NCBI RefSeq assembly: GCF_014636275.1
Contig: NZ_BMEB01000002.1
Location: 1-64,000, forward strand
Direction: 5' to 3'
DNA: 64,000 nt
Origin: Cellulomonas carbonis
GTDB taxonomy: Bacteria; Actinomycetota; Actinomycetes; Actinomycetales; Cellulomonadaceae
Below are positions 51,521 through 59,714 of the stretch, piece by piece. The notes under the pieces are model-generated. The model was not told the origin of the DNA and did not search any database. It saw only the letters and a program-made list of their open reading frames with translations. Every line of letters begins with the position of its first letter. Position 1 is the first letter of the stretch. A program made the translations under genes and the position numbers.

Positions 51521-52966
51521 TCAGGGCGCCCCGAGGACGACGACGTCGCCCCCGCCCAGCACGAGGACGCGCCCCCGGGCAGCGACGACGCGGTCGGCGG
51601 CCTCCGGGAGCGGGACGCGCCACGAGTCCTCGCCCGACGCGAGGTCCACCGCGACGAGCCGCGCCCCCTCGACGGTGAGCTCGGGCACCAGGACGCGCGC
51701 GCCGTCGGTGAGGACCGACTCCGGACCGAGGACCGACCACGGCGACGGCAGGAGCTCGCGCGTCCACAGCCGCTGACCGGTCCGCGGGTCCCAGCCCTGG
51801 AGCTCGTCGTCGGCCCTGACGACGAGCGCGTCGGCCAGGTGCAGCACCGGCCAGACGTCGTCGTCCTCGATCGTCCACACGACGTCGCCCGACGCCAGGT
51901 CGTGCACGCGCAGGCCCGGCCCGGTGAGGTCGCGGAGCACGACCTCGCGCGCCGCAGGGTCGAGGGAGTACGTCGCCGGACCACCCTCCTCCTCGAAGAG
52001 CACCTCGCCGTCGGGCGACGACACCCGCATGCGCGTGCGCAGCGCGAGCACGGCCTCGAGGCGACGCCCGTCGGGCAGGACGTCGAGCACGACGACGCCG
52101 TCGCCGTCGGTGCGCGCAACCTCGGCACCGTCGTCGAGCGCGACCGCCGACCGCGCGCTGTCGGCACCCATCACGAGCACGCGATCGACCGCGACGACTG
52201 CCCAGGCGTCGTCGCCGGCGCGCATCGACGAGCGGTGCACCCAGCGCTCGTCCCCCGTCACCGGGTCGGTCCGCCGGACCTGCACCGAGCCGTCCGCGGT
52301 CCGCACGACGTGCACGACGTCGTCGTCGACCTGCTGCTCGAGGAGGACCTCGCCGGGGAGCACGACGCTCGCGAGCGCCGCGCCGTCGGCGTCGACGAGG
52401 TTGACCGCGTACCCACCGGACGCGTCGGGCTGCTGCGTGCGGCACGAGACGAGGCTCGACGGCTCGACGCTCGGGATCGCGGACGCCGCGACGACGGTGC
52501 ACGTGCGACCGTCCCCGCCCACGGCGGCCCGGACCGCCCCGGTGCCGACGTCCCGCAGCTCGGCGCCGCCGTCGTCGCCCTGGACGAGCAGCGCGTCCCC
52601 GACCACGTCGGCCTCCGACCACCCCGTCGCGCGCCACAGCTCCACCGGGGCCGACGGCAGCGGCGCGACGACGCCCGGGAGGTCGACCAGCGCCGCGCGC
52701 CGTGCCGCCTCCGCACGCTGCTCGACGACGTTGGCCCCCACGACCGCGCCGACGGCGAGCGCGGCCGCGAGCGCGAGCACCCCGGTGCGCCGCCCCCCGT
52801 GCCGCCCCCGGCGTCGCGCGCGGTCCGACGTGCCAGGCACCGCCGACGGCGTGCCGCCCCCGGGCCCGGACGCGTCCGCCGCCGACGGGGCGGACGGCGA
52901 CGTGGGCACGTCGTCGGCGTCCGTCAGCTCCACGACGACCATCTCGGCGTCGCTCCTGCGCCTCAT
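51521..52966 (-). CDS. Membrane-anchored PQQ-like beta-propeller protein, paralogue
   Basis: This is a 481-residue protein with an acidic/Pro-rich cytoplasmic head, a basic stretch (RARRRGRHGGRR), one membrane helix (about 62-82) and an extracellular beta-propeller. The propeller blades include VQGDDGGAELRDVGTGAV, LQGWDPRTGQRLWTREL and VDLASGEDSWRVPLP. The layout and helix-proximal sequence (VVEQRAEAARRAAL) match the protein at 16600..18171 (VVEGRAAAQRAATL). Two Cys pairs in the middle may form disulfides. Function is unknown. Confidence 0.78.
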   Translation of the reverse strand: MRRRSDAEMVVVELTDADDVPTSPSAPSAADASGPGGGTPSAVPGTSDRARRRGRHGGRRTGVLALAAALAVGAVVGANVVEQRAEAARRAALVDLPGVVAPLPSAPVELWRATGWSEADVVGDALLVQGDDGGAELRDVGTGAVRAAVGGDGRTCTVVAASAIPSVEPSSLVSCRTQQPDASGGYAVNLVDADGAALASVVLPGEVLLEQQVDDDVVHVVRTADGSVQVRRTDPVTGDERWVHRSSMRAGDDAWAVVAVDRVLVMGADSARSAVALDDGAEVARTDGDGVVVLDVLPDGRRLEAVLALRTRMRVSSPDGEVLFEEEGGPATYSLDPAAREVVLRDLTGPGLRVHDLASGDVVWTIEDDDVWPVLHLADALVVRADDELQGWDPRTGQRLWTRELLPSPWSVLGPESVLTDGARVLVPELTVEGARLVAVDLASGEDSWRVPLPEAADRVVAARGRVLVLGGGDVVVLGAP

Positions 52967-53000
52967 GGTGGGAGCGTAGGTGCGCGACGCGGCGCGGGCG

Positions 53001-53477
53001 CTACAGCGCGATGGCGAACCACACGGTCTTGCCGCGCCCCTGCGGGAGCCGGTGATGACCCCAGCTCGTGGCGAGCAGCTCGACCAGGCGCATCCCCTGC
53101 CCCCCGGGCGTCGCGGGGCCGGTGCGGCGCACCTCGGGCGGGTCGAGGTTGGCGTCCGACACCTCGACCGTGGCGTGCTCGGCGTCGACGCTGAACCGGA
53201 CCTCGACCTCGCCACCCGAGCCGTGCACGACGGCGTTGCCCACGAGCTCGCTGGTCAGCAGGGCGATGTCGGGCAGGAGCAGGGGTGCGACCCCGGACTC
53301 GCCCGCGCGGTCGGTGGTCCAGTGCCGCGCGACCCACACGGCACCGCGCCGCGGCGGCGTCCGGAGCGTCATGACGGTGCGCGACGGCTCGGGGCCGCTG
53401 CGTTCGAGCCACCACCGTGCGCCGCCGCCGTCGAGGTCCTGGAGGAGCACGTGGACCTCGGGAGCATCGATACCCAT
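53001..53477 (-). CDS. RsbW-like ATP-binding (HATPase) anti-sigma regulatory protein
   Basis: This is a 158-residue protein with the GHKL fold. The N-box-like LLTSELVGNAVVHG (about 72-85), the G1 box VSDANLDPPE and the GGQGMRLVELLATSWG G2 segment are in order. Proteins of this type are Ser kinases for anti-anti-sigma factors or bind sigma factors directly. AGGAG lies nine bases before the ATG. No partner sigma or STAS gene is adjacent; the GAF gene at 53686 is divergent, and a SpoIIE phosphatase gene lies 7 kb away. Confidence 0.9.
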   Translation of the reverse strand: MGIDAPEVHVLLQDLDGGGARWWLERSGPEPSRTVMTLRTPPRRGAVWVARHWTTDRAGESGVAPLLLPDIALLTSELVGNAVVHGSGGEVEVRFSVDAEHATVEVSDANLDPPEVRRTGPATPGGQGMRLVELLATSWGHHRLPQGRGKTVWFAIAL

Positions 53478-53685
53478 GGGTCTCTCCTCGGGTCCCGGTT
53501 CGCCGGGCGCGCCGACCAGCGCCCAGGGTGCGACCGCCGGGAGTCGAGAGAGGCTGGCGACGGCGTCCTCCCAGGATCACACACTCCACGCCGTCCAGCC
53601 GGTCCCGCCCGGGCTGCGCGTGTGAGACTGGACGGGTCGATGGTCGACCACCACCCACGAGGGTGCCCGTCACCGACCCTGGCGC

Positions 53686-54144
53686 GTGCGGCGCCGGAAG
53701 GACCTCGGTGGCGACGTGCAGACGACGCTCGACCAGTACGCGGCGGGGGCCGGCGCCCGGCTGGGCGCGGACGTCCCGTGCAGCCTCATGGTCCGCAGGG
53801 ACGGCGTGGTCCGTCAGGTGGCCAGCAACGACGACCGGGCCGCTGCGTGCGACCGCGTCGAGGAGCGTGACGGCTCGGGGCCGTGCATCACCGCGATCGA
53901 GGAGCTGTCCTCGGTGGTCGTCGAGGACCTGGACACCGACGAGCGCTGGCCGGCGTGGAACCGGACCGCGCGGTCGTTCGGCTTCCGGACCTTCGTCGCG
54001 CTGCCCGGCTACGTCGACGAGGCGACGACCGTGGCGCTCAACGCCTACGGCGAGGGGCCCGCCCTGTGGGACCCCGACGACATCGTGCGGATGGACCTCT
54101 ACGTGCAGGAGCTCGCGGCTGCGCTGCAGTCCGTCGACGACTGA
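53686..54144 (+). CDS. GAF-domain protein
   Basis: This is a 152-residue protein consisting of one GAF domain. It contains GADVPCSLMVRRDG, the DGSGPCITAIEELSSVVVED core, a WPAWNRTARSFGFRTFVALP strand-helix and a closing LNAYGEGPALWDPDD. This subtype often sits in front of ANTAR domains in actinobacterial RNA-binding antiterminators, but no ANTAR follows here. The start is a GTG at 53686. It is divergent from the RsbW-like gene, so the two may belong to one signalling module. Confidence 0.82.
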   Translation: MRRRKDLGGDVQTTLDQYAAGAGARLGADVPCSLMVRRDGVVRQVASNDDRAAACDRVEERDGSGPCITAIEELSSVVVEDLDTDERWPAWNRTARSFGFRTFVALPGYVDEATTVALNAYGEGPALWDPDDIVRMDLYVQELAAALQSVDD

Positions 54145-54202
54145 CCCGGGCACGCGCGGCCAGGCCGGGCCGCGGCGGCCTGTGCGGCCCTAGGGTCGGC
54201 CC

Positions 54203-54721
54203 ATGAGCATCGAGCCCGACACCAAGGACTGGACCTGGGTGCTCGAGCGCCCCTGCCCCGAGTGCGCGTTCGTCGCGGGCTCGGTGACCGGACCCGAGAT
54301 CCCCCGGCTGACGCAGGAGTGCGCCCAGGCGTGGGAGGTCGTCCTCGCGCGCCCCGAGGTCCGCGAGCGCCCCGAGCCGACCGTCTGGTCACCGCTCGAG
54401 TACGGCGCGCACGTGCGCGACGTGTGCCGCGTCATGGACCGACGCGTGCGGCTCATGCTCAGCGAGGACTCGCCGACCTTCGAGAACTGGGACCAGGACG
54501 CGACCGCCGAGACCGAGCGCTACGCCGAGCAGGACCCGGCGGTCGTCGCGCGCGAGGTGCGCTCGGCCGCGGACGCGATCACGGCCCGCTTCCACGCCGT
54601 GCACGACGACGCGTGGGACCGCCCCGGGCTGCGCAGCAACGGCTCACGCTTCACGGTCCTCACGCTGGGTCAGTACTTCCTGCACGACGTCGTCCACCAC
54701 CTCCACGACGTCCGCGGCTGA
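54203..54721 (+). CDS. DinB-like / mycothiol-dependent maleylpyruvate isomerase-fold protein
   Basis: This is a 172-residue four-helix protein. The metal-binding His positions expected in the DinB fold are visible as EYGAHVRDV (His in helix 2) and the late FLHDVVHHLHDVRG pair. The N-terminus (DWTWVLERPCPECAF) is a common start for this actinobacterial subgroup. These proteins are metal-dependent thiol transferases or of unknown activity. The ATG at 54203 is 58 bases after the GAF gene, so co-transcription is possible. Confidence 0.85.
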   Translation: MSIEPDTKDWTWVLERPCPECAFVAGSVTGPEIPRLTQECAQAWEVVLARPEVRERPEPTVWSPLEYGAHVRDVCRVMDRRVRLMLSEDSPTFENWDQDATAETERYAEQDPAVVAREVRSAADAITARFHAVHDDAWDRPGLRSNGSRFTVLTLGQYFLHDVVHHLHDVRG

Positions 54722-54871
54722 CGATCGGGCGCCGCTGGGCCGATCGGGTGACCTGGCGATGTCCGATTCGTCCCGGTCTTCCGCCGCGGCCACGCGCGGG
54801 CGCACGATGAGGCGAGCGCAGGCCGACGACCGCCGAGGGGGGTGGACCCGGCCGCGCCGGGAGGAGTCGTC

Positions 54872-56953
54872 ATGCTCCGTCCGACCCCGATCCGCGCGCG
54901 GTCCCGAGGCCGTCGAGCCGCGGTGGGCCTCGCCGTCGTCGCGCTCCTCGCGGCAGGCACCGCACCCGCGGTGGCCACGCCGGACCCCGGCCCGCCGGAC
55001 GCCCCGGCCACCACGGGCGCCGCGCCGACCGCGGTGACGCTCCCGGTCGTCGGGACGCTGGACGTCCCGACGCACGCCGCGGTGCTCGAGGCGACGCGCC
55101 GCGCGGCCGACTACTACGCGCCGACGTGGCCGCTCACGACCGTGACCCGCAACGGCTGGTCGTGGGCGACGTACGCCGACGGCGGGACGCGGCTCTTCAC
55201 GACGGCGGGCGACCAGAGGTACCTCGAGCAGGCCGTCGCCTGGGGCACGCGCAGCTCCTGGGCGCTGCCGTGCTCGACCACGCTCAACCCGGACTGCGTC
55301 AAGGCCGGTCAGGTGTACGTCGACCTCGCGGCGCTCGACCCGCGTGCGTCGCTGACGGCGTTCGACGCGCAGATGACCCGCGACCTCACGGGCCTGCCGC
55401 TGTCGCAGTACTACTGGGTCGACGCTCTGTACATGGGCCTGCCCGCGTGGGTGCACGCGGCCCGGAGGACGGGCGACCCGGCGTACCTCGCGAAGCTCGA
55501 CGCGCTCTTCGCGCACGTCCGCGACGACGGGTGGACCACGGTCTTCCCGTGCACCGCGACCCAGCGCGGCCTGTACGACGCCGCCGAGCGGCTCTGGTAC
55601 CGCGACTGCCGGTACGTCGGGACGCGCGACGCGTCCGGGTCCGAGGTCTTCTGGGGACGGGGCAACGGCTGGGTCGTCGCCGCCATGGCGCAGGTGCTCG
55701 AGACGCTCCCGCCCGGCGACCCGCGGGCCGCGACGTACCGCGACATGCTCGTCGGGATGGCCGACCGGCTCCGCACGCTCCAGGGCAGCGACGGCATGTG
55801 GCGGCCCAGCCTGACCAACCCGTCGGCGTTCCCGCAGCCCGAGACGAGCGCCACGGGCCTCATCGCGTACGCGATCGGGTACGGCGTCCGGACGGGCGTC
55901 CTCGACCGCGCGACCTACCTCCCGGTGCTGGTCAAGGCGTGGCGCGGGCTCACGACCGTCGCGCTGCGCCCGAGCGGTTTCGTGTCGGGGTGCCAGTACG
56001 TCGGGTTCGCGCCTGCGACGCCGTACACCGCCGCGGCGCCCCGGACCGCTCCCACCGCGACGTCCGCGGGCACGCTGCACGTCGACTCGCCGCCGTTCTG
56101 CGTCGGTGCGTTCCTGCTCGCGGGCAGCGAGATGGCGCGGCTCACGGGTGCCGCGTCGACGGGCCGACCCGTCACCGCGACCGCGCAGCAGACCGGGAAC
56201 GAGGCGCCGCGCGCGGTCGACGGCGACATGACGACGCGGTGGTCGGCGTCGGGGTTCCCGAAGTCGCTCACGGTCGACCTCGGCGCGGCGCAGCGCGTGA
56301 GCAACGTCCAGCTCGTGCCGTACGCCGACCGCGCGTACCGGTACCGGGTCGAGACGTCCGTCGACGGCGCGACGTGGGCGACGGTCGTGGACCGGACGGC
56401 AACGCCGGTCGCGGGGACGACGCTCGACACCCTCGCCGCCACGGTCGACGCCCGGTACGTCCGGCTCACCGTGACGGGCGTGGTCGGGACGACGACGTCG
56501 TGGGTGTCCATCCGCGAGCTGTCGGTGCACGACCGGTTCGACCCGCGACCGAACCTCGCCTACCTGCGTCCCGCGACGGCGACGTCCACCGTCTCCTCGG
56601 GGTCCAAGCCCGCACGGGCCGTGGACAACTCGTCTGCGACGTCGTGGGGCTCGCTGCGCCGGCCGACCACGACGGCGCCCCAGGACCTCACGGTGGACCT
56701 CGGCCGGTCCGCGACGGTCGACTCGGTGCGCGTGTTCTCCCGCGTCGGCTCCGGTCCGCGCGACGTCGTCGTCCTCACCTCGACGAACGGCACGACCTGG
56801 ACGACGACGGCGACCGCGACGCTCGCCGCGACCGAGGGACCGCACACGTGGGTGCTGCCCGACGTCGCCGCACGGTGGGTCCGGCTGCGCGTCACGTCGG
56901 CCTACGGGACGGGTGGCGTGCGCGTCGAGGAGCTCGAGGTGTACGGACGCTGA
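54872..56953 (+). CDS. Secreted GH88/GH105 unsaturated glycuronyl hydrolase with two discoidin domains
   Basis: This is a 693-residue secreted enzyme with a signal peptide (n-region RARSRGRR, cut near residue 36). An (alpha/alpha)6-barrel domain (about 65-430) carries the general-acid Asp184 in QYYWVDALYMGLP and the EVFWGRGNGWVVAAMAQVL segment. Two F5/8-type C (discoidin) domains follow (about 435-555 and 565-693). GH105 enzymes hydrolyse unsaturated uronosyl ends left by pectate or rhamnogalacturonan lyases. GGGAGGAG lies five bases before the ATG. Extracellular location is unusual for this normally intracellular family and suggests external polymer processing. Confidence 0.88.
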   Translation: MLRPTPIRARSRGRRAAVGLAVVALLAAGTAPAVATPDPGPPDAPATTGAAPTAVTLPVVGTLDVPTHAAVLEATRRAADYYAPTWPLTTVTRNGWSWATYADGGTRLFTTAGDQRYLEQAVAWGTRSSWALPCSTTLNPDCVKAGQVYVDLAALDPRASLTAFDAQMTRDLTGLPLSQYYWVDALYMGLPAWVHAARRTGDPAYLAKLDALFAHVRDDGWTTVFPCTATQRGLYDAAERLWYRDCRYVGTRDASGSEVFWGRGNGWVVAAMAQVLETLPPGDPRAATYRDMLVGMADRLRTLQGSDGMWRPSLTNPSAFPQPETSATGLIAYAIGYGVRTGVLDRATYLPVLVKAWRGLTTVALRPSGFVSGCQYVGFAPATPYTAAAPRTAPTATSAGTLHVDSPPFCVGAFLLAGSEMARLTGAASTGRPVTATAQQTGNEAPRAVDGDMTTRWSASGFPKSLTVDLGAAQRVSNVQLVPYADRAYRYRVETSVDGATWATVVDRTATPVAGTTLDTLAATVDARYVRLTVTGVVGTTTSWVSIRELSVHDRFDPRPNLAYLRPATATSTVSSGSKPARAVDNSSATSWGSLRRPTTTAPQDLTVDLGRSATVDSVRVFSRVGSGPRDVVVLTSTNGTTWTTTATATLAATEGPHTWVLPDVAARWVRLRVTSAYGTGGVRVEELEVYGR

Positions 56954-56971
56954 CGCCTGCGGCTGGGGGCT

Positions 56972-57190
56972 GTGCAGCGTCGCGTCCCCGTGGAAGCGTG
57001 CGGGGCAGGCGCCGGGGGCGAGGCGGAGGTGACCCTCGGCGACGACGTCGTGCGCGTCCGGGCCGACGAGGTCGCGGTCGTGCAGGCGAACACCTGGCAC
57101 CGGTTCGTCGCCGCGGGCACCGGACGCCTGCGCATGGTCTGCATCCACGCGTCCGACGTCATGGTCCAGGAGAACCGCGCCGACGCCTGA
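56972..57190 (+). pseudogene. Cupin-domain gene fragment (N-terminus missing)
   Basis: A 72-codon frame encodes the second half of a cupin barrel: EVTLGDDVVRVRADEVAVVQ, then NTWHRFVAAG and RMVCIHAS. The first half with the usual G-x5-H-x-H motif is absent, and the first 17 residues do not look like cupin. It starts 18 bases after the hydrolase gene. It is probably a decayed cupin gene, although a very short expressed protein cannot be excluded. Confidence 0.5.
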
Positions 57191-57270
57191 GCACACGTCG
57201 GACACGGGCGCTCAGTCCTGCCGTCCTGGCAGATCAGGGCCGTCGCGGGAGGCACCCGGCGTGCGCGGCT

Positions 57271-57309
57271 GGGGAAGGTCCGTTCCGGATACCGGCACGG
57301 ACCTTCCCC
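57271..57309. repeat. 39-base palindromic repeat, copy 2 (inverted relative to copy 1)
   Basis: GGGGAAGGTCCGT and ACGGACCTTCCCC pair perfectly (13 bp) around TCCGGATACCGGC. The reverse complement matches copy 1 (48695..48733) at about 34 of 39 positions. It lies in a gap between convergent genes, as copy 1 does, so it may act as a bidirectional terminator. Confidence 0.75.
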
Positions 57310-57449
57310 GATCGGGAACCAGCCCTCATGGGCCGTCGCGGGGCGGGAGGGAACGACCCGGCGGCCCGAGCAGCGTCGTCGGCCCTTGACGCAGAGGATC
57401 GTGCGCAGCCGCGCGTGACCCTCGGCACGTCCGCTGTCGTGCACAGATT

Positions 57450-57526
57450 TCGTCCACAGGGCTGTGCGGAGAGCACACCAGCACCACCCACAGCTGTGGA
57501 CAAACCTGTGTGTGGACGGTGGACGA
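57450..57526. promoter_or_regulatory. Cluster of DnaA-box-like sequences
   Basis: Four sites resemble the high-GC actinobacterial DnaA box TTGTCCACA: TCGTCCACA (57450..57458), TGTGGACAA (57495..57503, an exact match on the minus strand), TGTGGACGG (57511..57519) and GGTGGACGA (57518..57526). The second sits beside a CCACAG-CTGTGG palindrome. There is no dnaA or dnaN nearby, so this is not the usual oriC position. Confidence 0.45.
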
Positions 57527-57889
57527 AAACCGGGTTCACCAAGTGCTTGCGGGGCGTTCTCCGGGAGGTCTAGAACTTCCTCATCGGCACGAGGGCGACG
57601 CCGGACCGACCGGGAGACCGGGAGGGACGCGAGCCGTAGCGGCACCGGGGCGACCCGGTCCGCACCTCGGGCCGGTACCGACCGGAGAACGGCCGGACCC
57701 CTCGCGCAGGGCGACCTGCGTGGGGCCGGGTGGGGTGACCCGCCCGGGCGCGTACGGTGACGCGACGGTCCGACGGACCGGCCGGAGGACGGCCCCGACC
57801 GGGACCGCGGGAGACCGCAGGACCGGCCGACACGGGACACCGACCCGGGTCACCCGCCACCTCGCGGTGGCACAGGGGACGACCGCAGC

Positions 57890-57922
57890 AAGGCCCCTCG
57901 GACGCCTATTCCGAGGGGCCTT
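57890..57922. terminator. Strong hairpin terminator
   Basis: AAGGCCCCTCGG and CCGAGGGGCCTT pair perfectly (12 bp) around a 9-base loop. It lies about 97 bases beyond the stop of the minus-strand acetyltransferase gene (58019) and could also end a plus-strand transcript from the gene-free stretch. Confidence 0.75.
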
Positions 57923-58018
57923 CGCTGTACCCAGGGTAGGAACGCCGCGCCAGGCGAGGCCGGGCGACACGCCGTCCGGCGTCCGGGCCGGCGAGGCGCC
58001 GTCGGGCGCGGGGCCGGA

Positions 58019-58330
58019 TCAGACGTCGTCGGGCGTCTCGTCGACCAGGTCGCGGTACTCGGGGTTCTCCTCGATGAACGACGCGATGAACGGGCACTGC
58101 GGGACCACCTTGAGCCCTCGCGAGCGCAGGTCGTCGAGCACCCCGCGCGCGAGCGTGGACCCCTTGCCCTGCTCGCGTCGCTCGCGGTCCACGACGGTGT
58201 GCTCGACGACGACACGACCGCTCTGCCACCGGTACGTCGCGTGGCCGATGACGTCGTCGCCGGAGACCAGCTCGTAGCGCAGCGCGGTCGTGTCGTCCCT
58301 GACCTGCAGGTCGCTCACGGTGTCGCTCAC
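58019..58330 (-). CDS. Small GNAT-type N-acetyltransferase
   Basis: This is a 103-residue protein of the short YjdJ-like acetyltransferase group. It has strands ALRYELVSGDDVIGHATYRW and VVVEHTVVDRERREQGKGSTL, the latter carrying the acetyl-CoA loop (R-x-x-G-K-G). It ends LKVVPQCPFIASFIEENPEY, whose Cys-Pro-Phe segment is conserved in the group. The GTG at 58330 has GAGGAGG five bases upstream. It is divergent from the pirin gene. The acceptor is unknown. Confidence 0.88.
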   Translation of the reverse strand: MSDTVSDLQVRDDTTALRYELVSGDDVIGHATYRWQSGRVVVEHTVVDRERREQGKGSTLARGVLDDLRSRGLKVVPQCPFIASFIEENPEYRDLVDETPDDV

Positions 58331-58413
58331 GGGTGCCTCCTCGGCTCGGGTCCGCCGAGAATAGGCACGGTCACCGCGGTGTTGCCTCCTGTGGGACCCC
58401 TGGACGGAGGGCG

Positions 58414-59571
58414 ATGACCAACCTCGACACGGCACCGACCGAGGTGCTCTGCACGGGCGCGGACGGCACGACGGCCGGCACCACGCAGCTGCTCACGCCG
58501 CGTGACGTGCCACTCGGCGGGCCGCGCGCGATGACGGTGCGCCGCACGCTCCCCCAGCGCGCGCGGTCCTTCATCGGCGCGTGGTGCTTCGCGGACCACT
58601 ACGGCCCCGACGACGTCGCCGCGACGGGCGGCATGCGCGTCCCGCCCCACCCGCACACGGGCCTGCAGACCGTGAGCTGGCTGTTCTCGGGCGAGGTCGA
58701 GCACCGTGACAGCCTCGGCACGCACGTCGTCGTGCGGCCGGGCCAGCTCAACCTCATGACCGCCGGGCACGGGATCAGCCACTCCGAGGACTCGACCGAC
58801 GCGACGACCGTCCTGCACGGCGTCCAGCTGTGGACGGTGCTGCCTGAGCGCGACCGCGACGCGGCCCCGCGGTTCGACCACCACGTCCCGCCCGTGACCG
58901 CGCTCCCGTCGGGCGAGGCGCGCGTGTTCCTCGGCTCGCTCGCCGGGACGACGTCGCCCGTGCCGACCTTCTCGCCGCTCGTCGGCGCCGAGGTGGTCCT
59001 GCGTGCGGGGACCGCGTGGACCGTCGACGTCGACCCCACCTTCGAGCACGGCGTGCTCGTCGACCGCGGGGGCGTGACGGTCGAGCCGCACGTCGCACGC
59101 CCGGACGAGGCACGCGACGGCGCGGCGCCGGGGCTCGAGCCGGCGGCGGTCCCGCCGTCGTCGGCGGCCCGCGCCGACCGCGCCGAGCTGCTGCACGTCG
59201 CTCCCGGCGCGCACGCGCTGACGCTGCACGCCGACGACGGCGAGGACCTGCGCGTGCTGCTGATCGGCGGCGAGCCGCTCGGCGAGCAGATCGTCATGTG
59301 GTGGAACTTCATCGGGCGCGACCACGCCGAGGTCGAGGCGGCACGGCGCCGCTGGCAGGCGGAGATCGGCGCCGACGACGCCCGGGTCGACGCGACGGGC
59401 GACCCCGCGGACGGGGACCCGCGCACCGCGGACCTCGCCGCGGACGACGCTCCGGACGTCGGCACGCACGCACCGGGGAGCGGGTCGCGCTTCGGCGTCG
59501 TCGTCGGGCACCCGCACGCGCCGCTGCCCGCCCCGCCCATGCCCAACCACCGCCTGAAGCCCCGGGGCTGA
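58414..59571 (+). CDS. Pirin-family bicupin protein
   Basis: This is a 385-residue protein, longer than the usual 290 because of extra sequence at the C-terminus. The N-terminal cupin carries the metal motif HPHTGLQTVSWLFSGEVEH (His residues plus the later Glu in MTAGHGISHSE) that defines pirin. The C-terminal cupin ends with MWWNFIGRDHAEVEAARRRW. The tail (about 330-385) is Ala/Asp-rich and unique. Bacterial pirins include quercetin dioxygenases and metabolic regulators. GGAGG lies six bases before the ATG. Confidence 0.92.
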   Translation: MTNLDTAPTEVLCTGADGTTAGTTQLLTPRDVPLGGPRAMTVRRTLPQRARSFIGAWCFADHYGPDDVAATGGMRVPPHPHTGLQTVSWLFSGEVEHRDSLGTHVVVRPGQLNLMTAGHGISHSEDSTDATTVLHGVQLWTVLPERDRDAAPRFDHHVPPVTALPSGEARVFLGSLAGTTSPVPTFSPLVGAEVVLRAGTAWTVDVDPTFEHGVLVDRGGVTVEPHVARPDEARDGAAPGLEPAAVPPSSAARADRAELLHVAPGAHALTLHADDGEDLRVLLIGGEPLGEQIVMWWNFIGRDHAEVEAARRRWQAEIGADDARVDATGDPADGDPRTADLAADDAPDVGTHAPGSGSRFGVVVGHPHAPLPAPPMPNHRLKPRG

Positions 59572-59602
59572 GCGCACTCCCGCCACGGGCGGGCAAAGAA
59601 GT

Positions 59603-59651
59603 GGACCCGCTGCGCAGGGGGGGAGCAGCGGGTCCGTGTGAACGGTAACAC
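59603..59651 (-). ncRNA. C-loop hairpin element, copy 2 (6C-RNA-like or terminator)
   Basis: GGACCCGCTGC (59603..59613) and GCAGCGGGTCC (59625..59635) form an 11-bp stem; the minus-strand loop has seven C. Next to it GTGT and ACAC pair around GAACGGTA (59636..59651). It lies between the convergent pirin gene and the gene at 59715..60209, 64 bases past the latter stop. Confidence 0.55.
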
Positions 59652-59714
59652 CGCCCGGTTCGCGCCAGAGAGCCGCCGGACGGGTGATCCCCGGGGCGCG
59701 CGGGCGGACCCGGA

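Larger units (their letters stand above)
57191..58018. other. 828-base gene-free stretch with structured elements
   Basis: No convincing gene is present; the open frames here are repetitive Arg/Gly/Pro/Thr shadows. It contains the 39-base palindrome (57271..57309), a cluster of DnaA-box-like sites (57450..57526), about 350 bases of very GC-rich sequence with small internal hairpins such as CGGTCC-GAC-GGACCG near 57765, and a strong terminator (57890..57922). The layout of possible promoter, long structured sequence and terminator would fit an abundant non-coding RNA. Confidence 0.45.

Noticed and set aside
57450-57526. Chromosomal origin oriC
   Set aside because: DnaA-box-like sites are present but dnaA, dnaN and an AT-rich unwinding region are absent, so only a DnaA-binding locus is suggested.
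57510-58277. Open frame of 255 codons in the gene-free stretch
   Set aside because: It lacks a ribosome site, is Arg/Gly/Thr/Pro-rich throughout and runs over the terminator and the antisense acetyltransferase gene.
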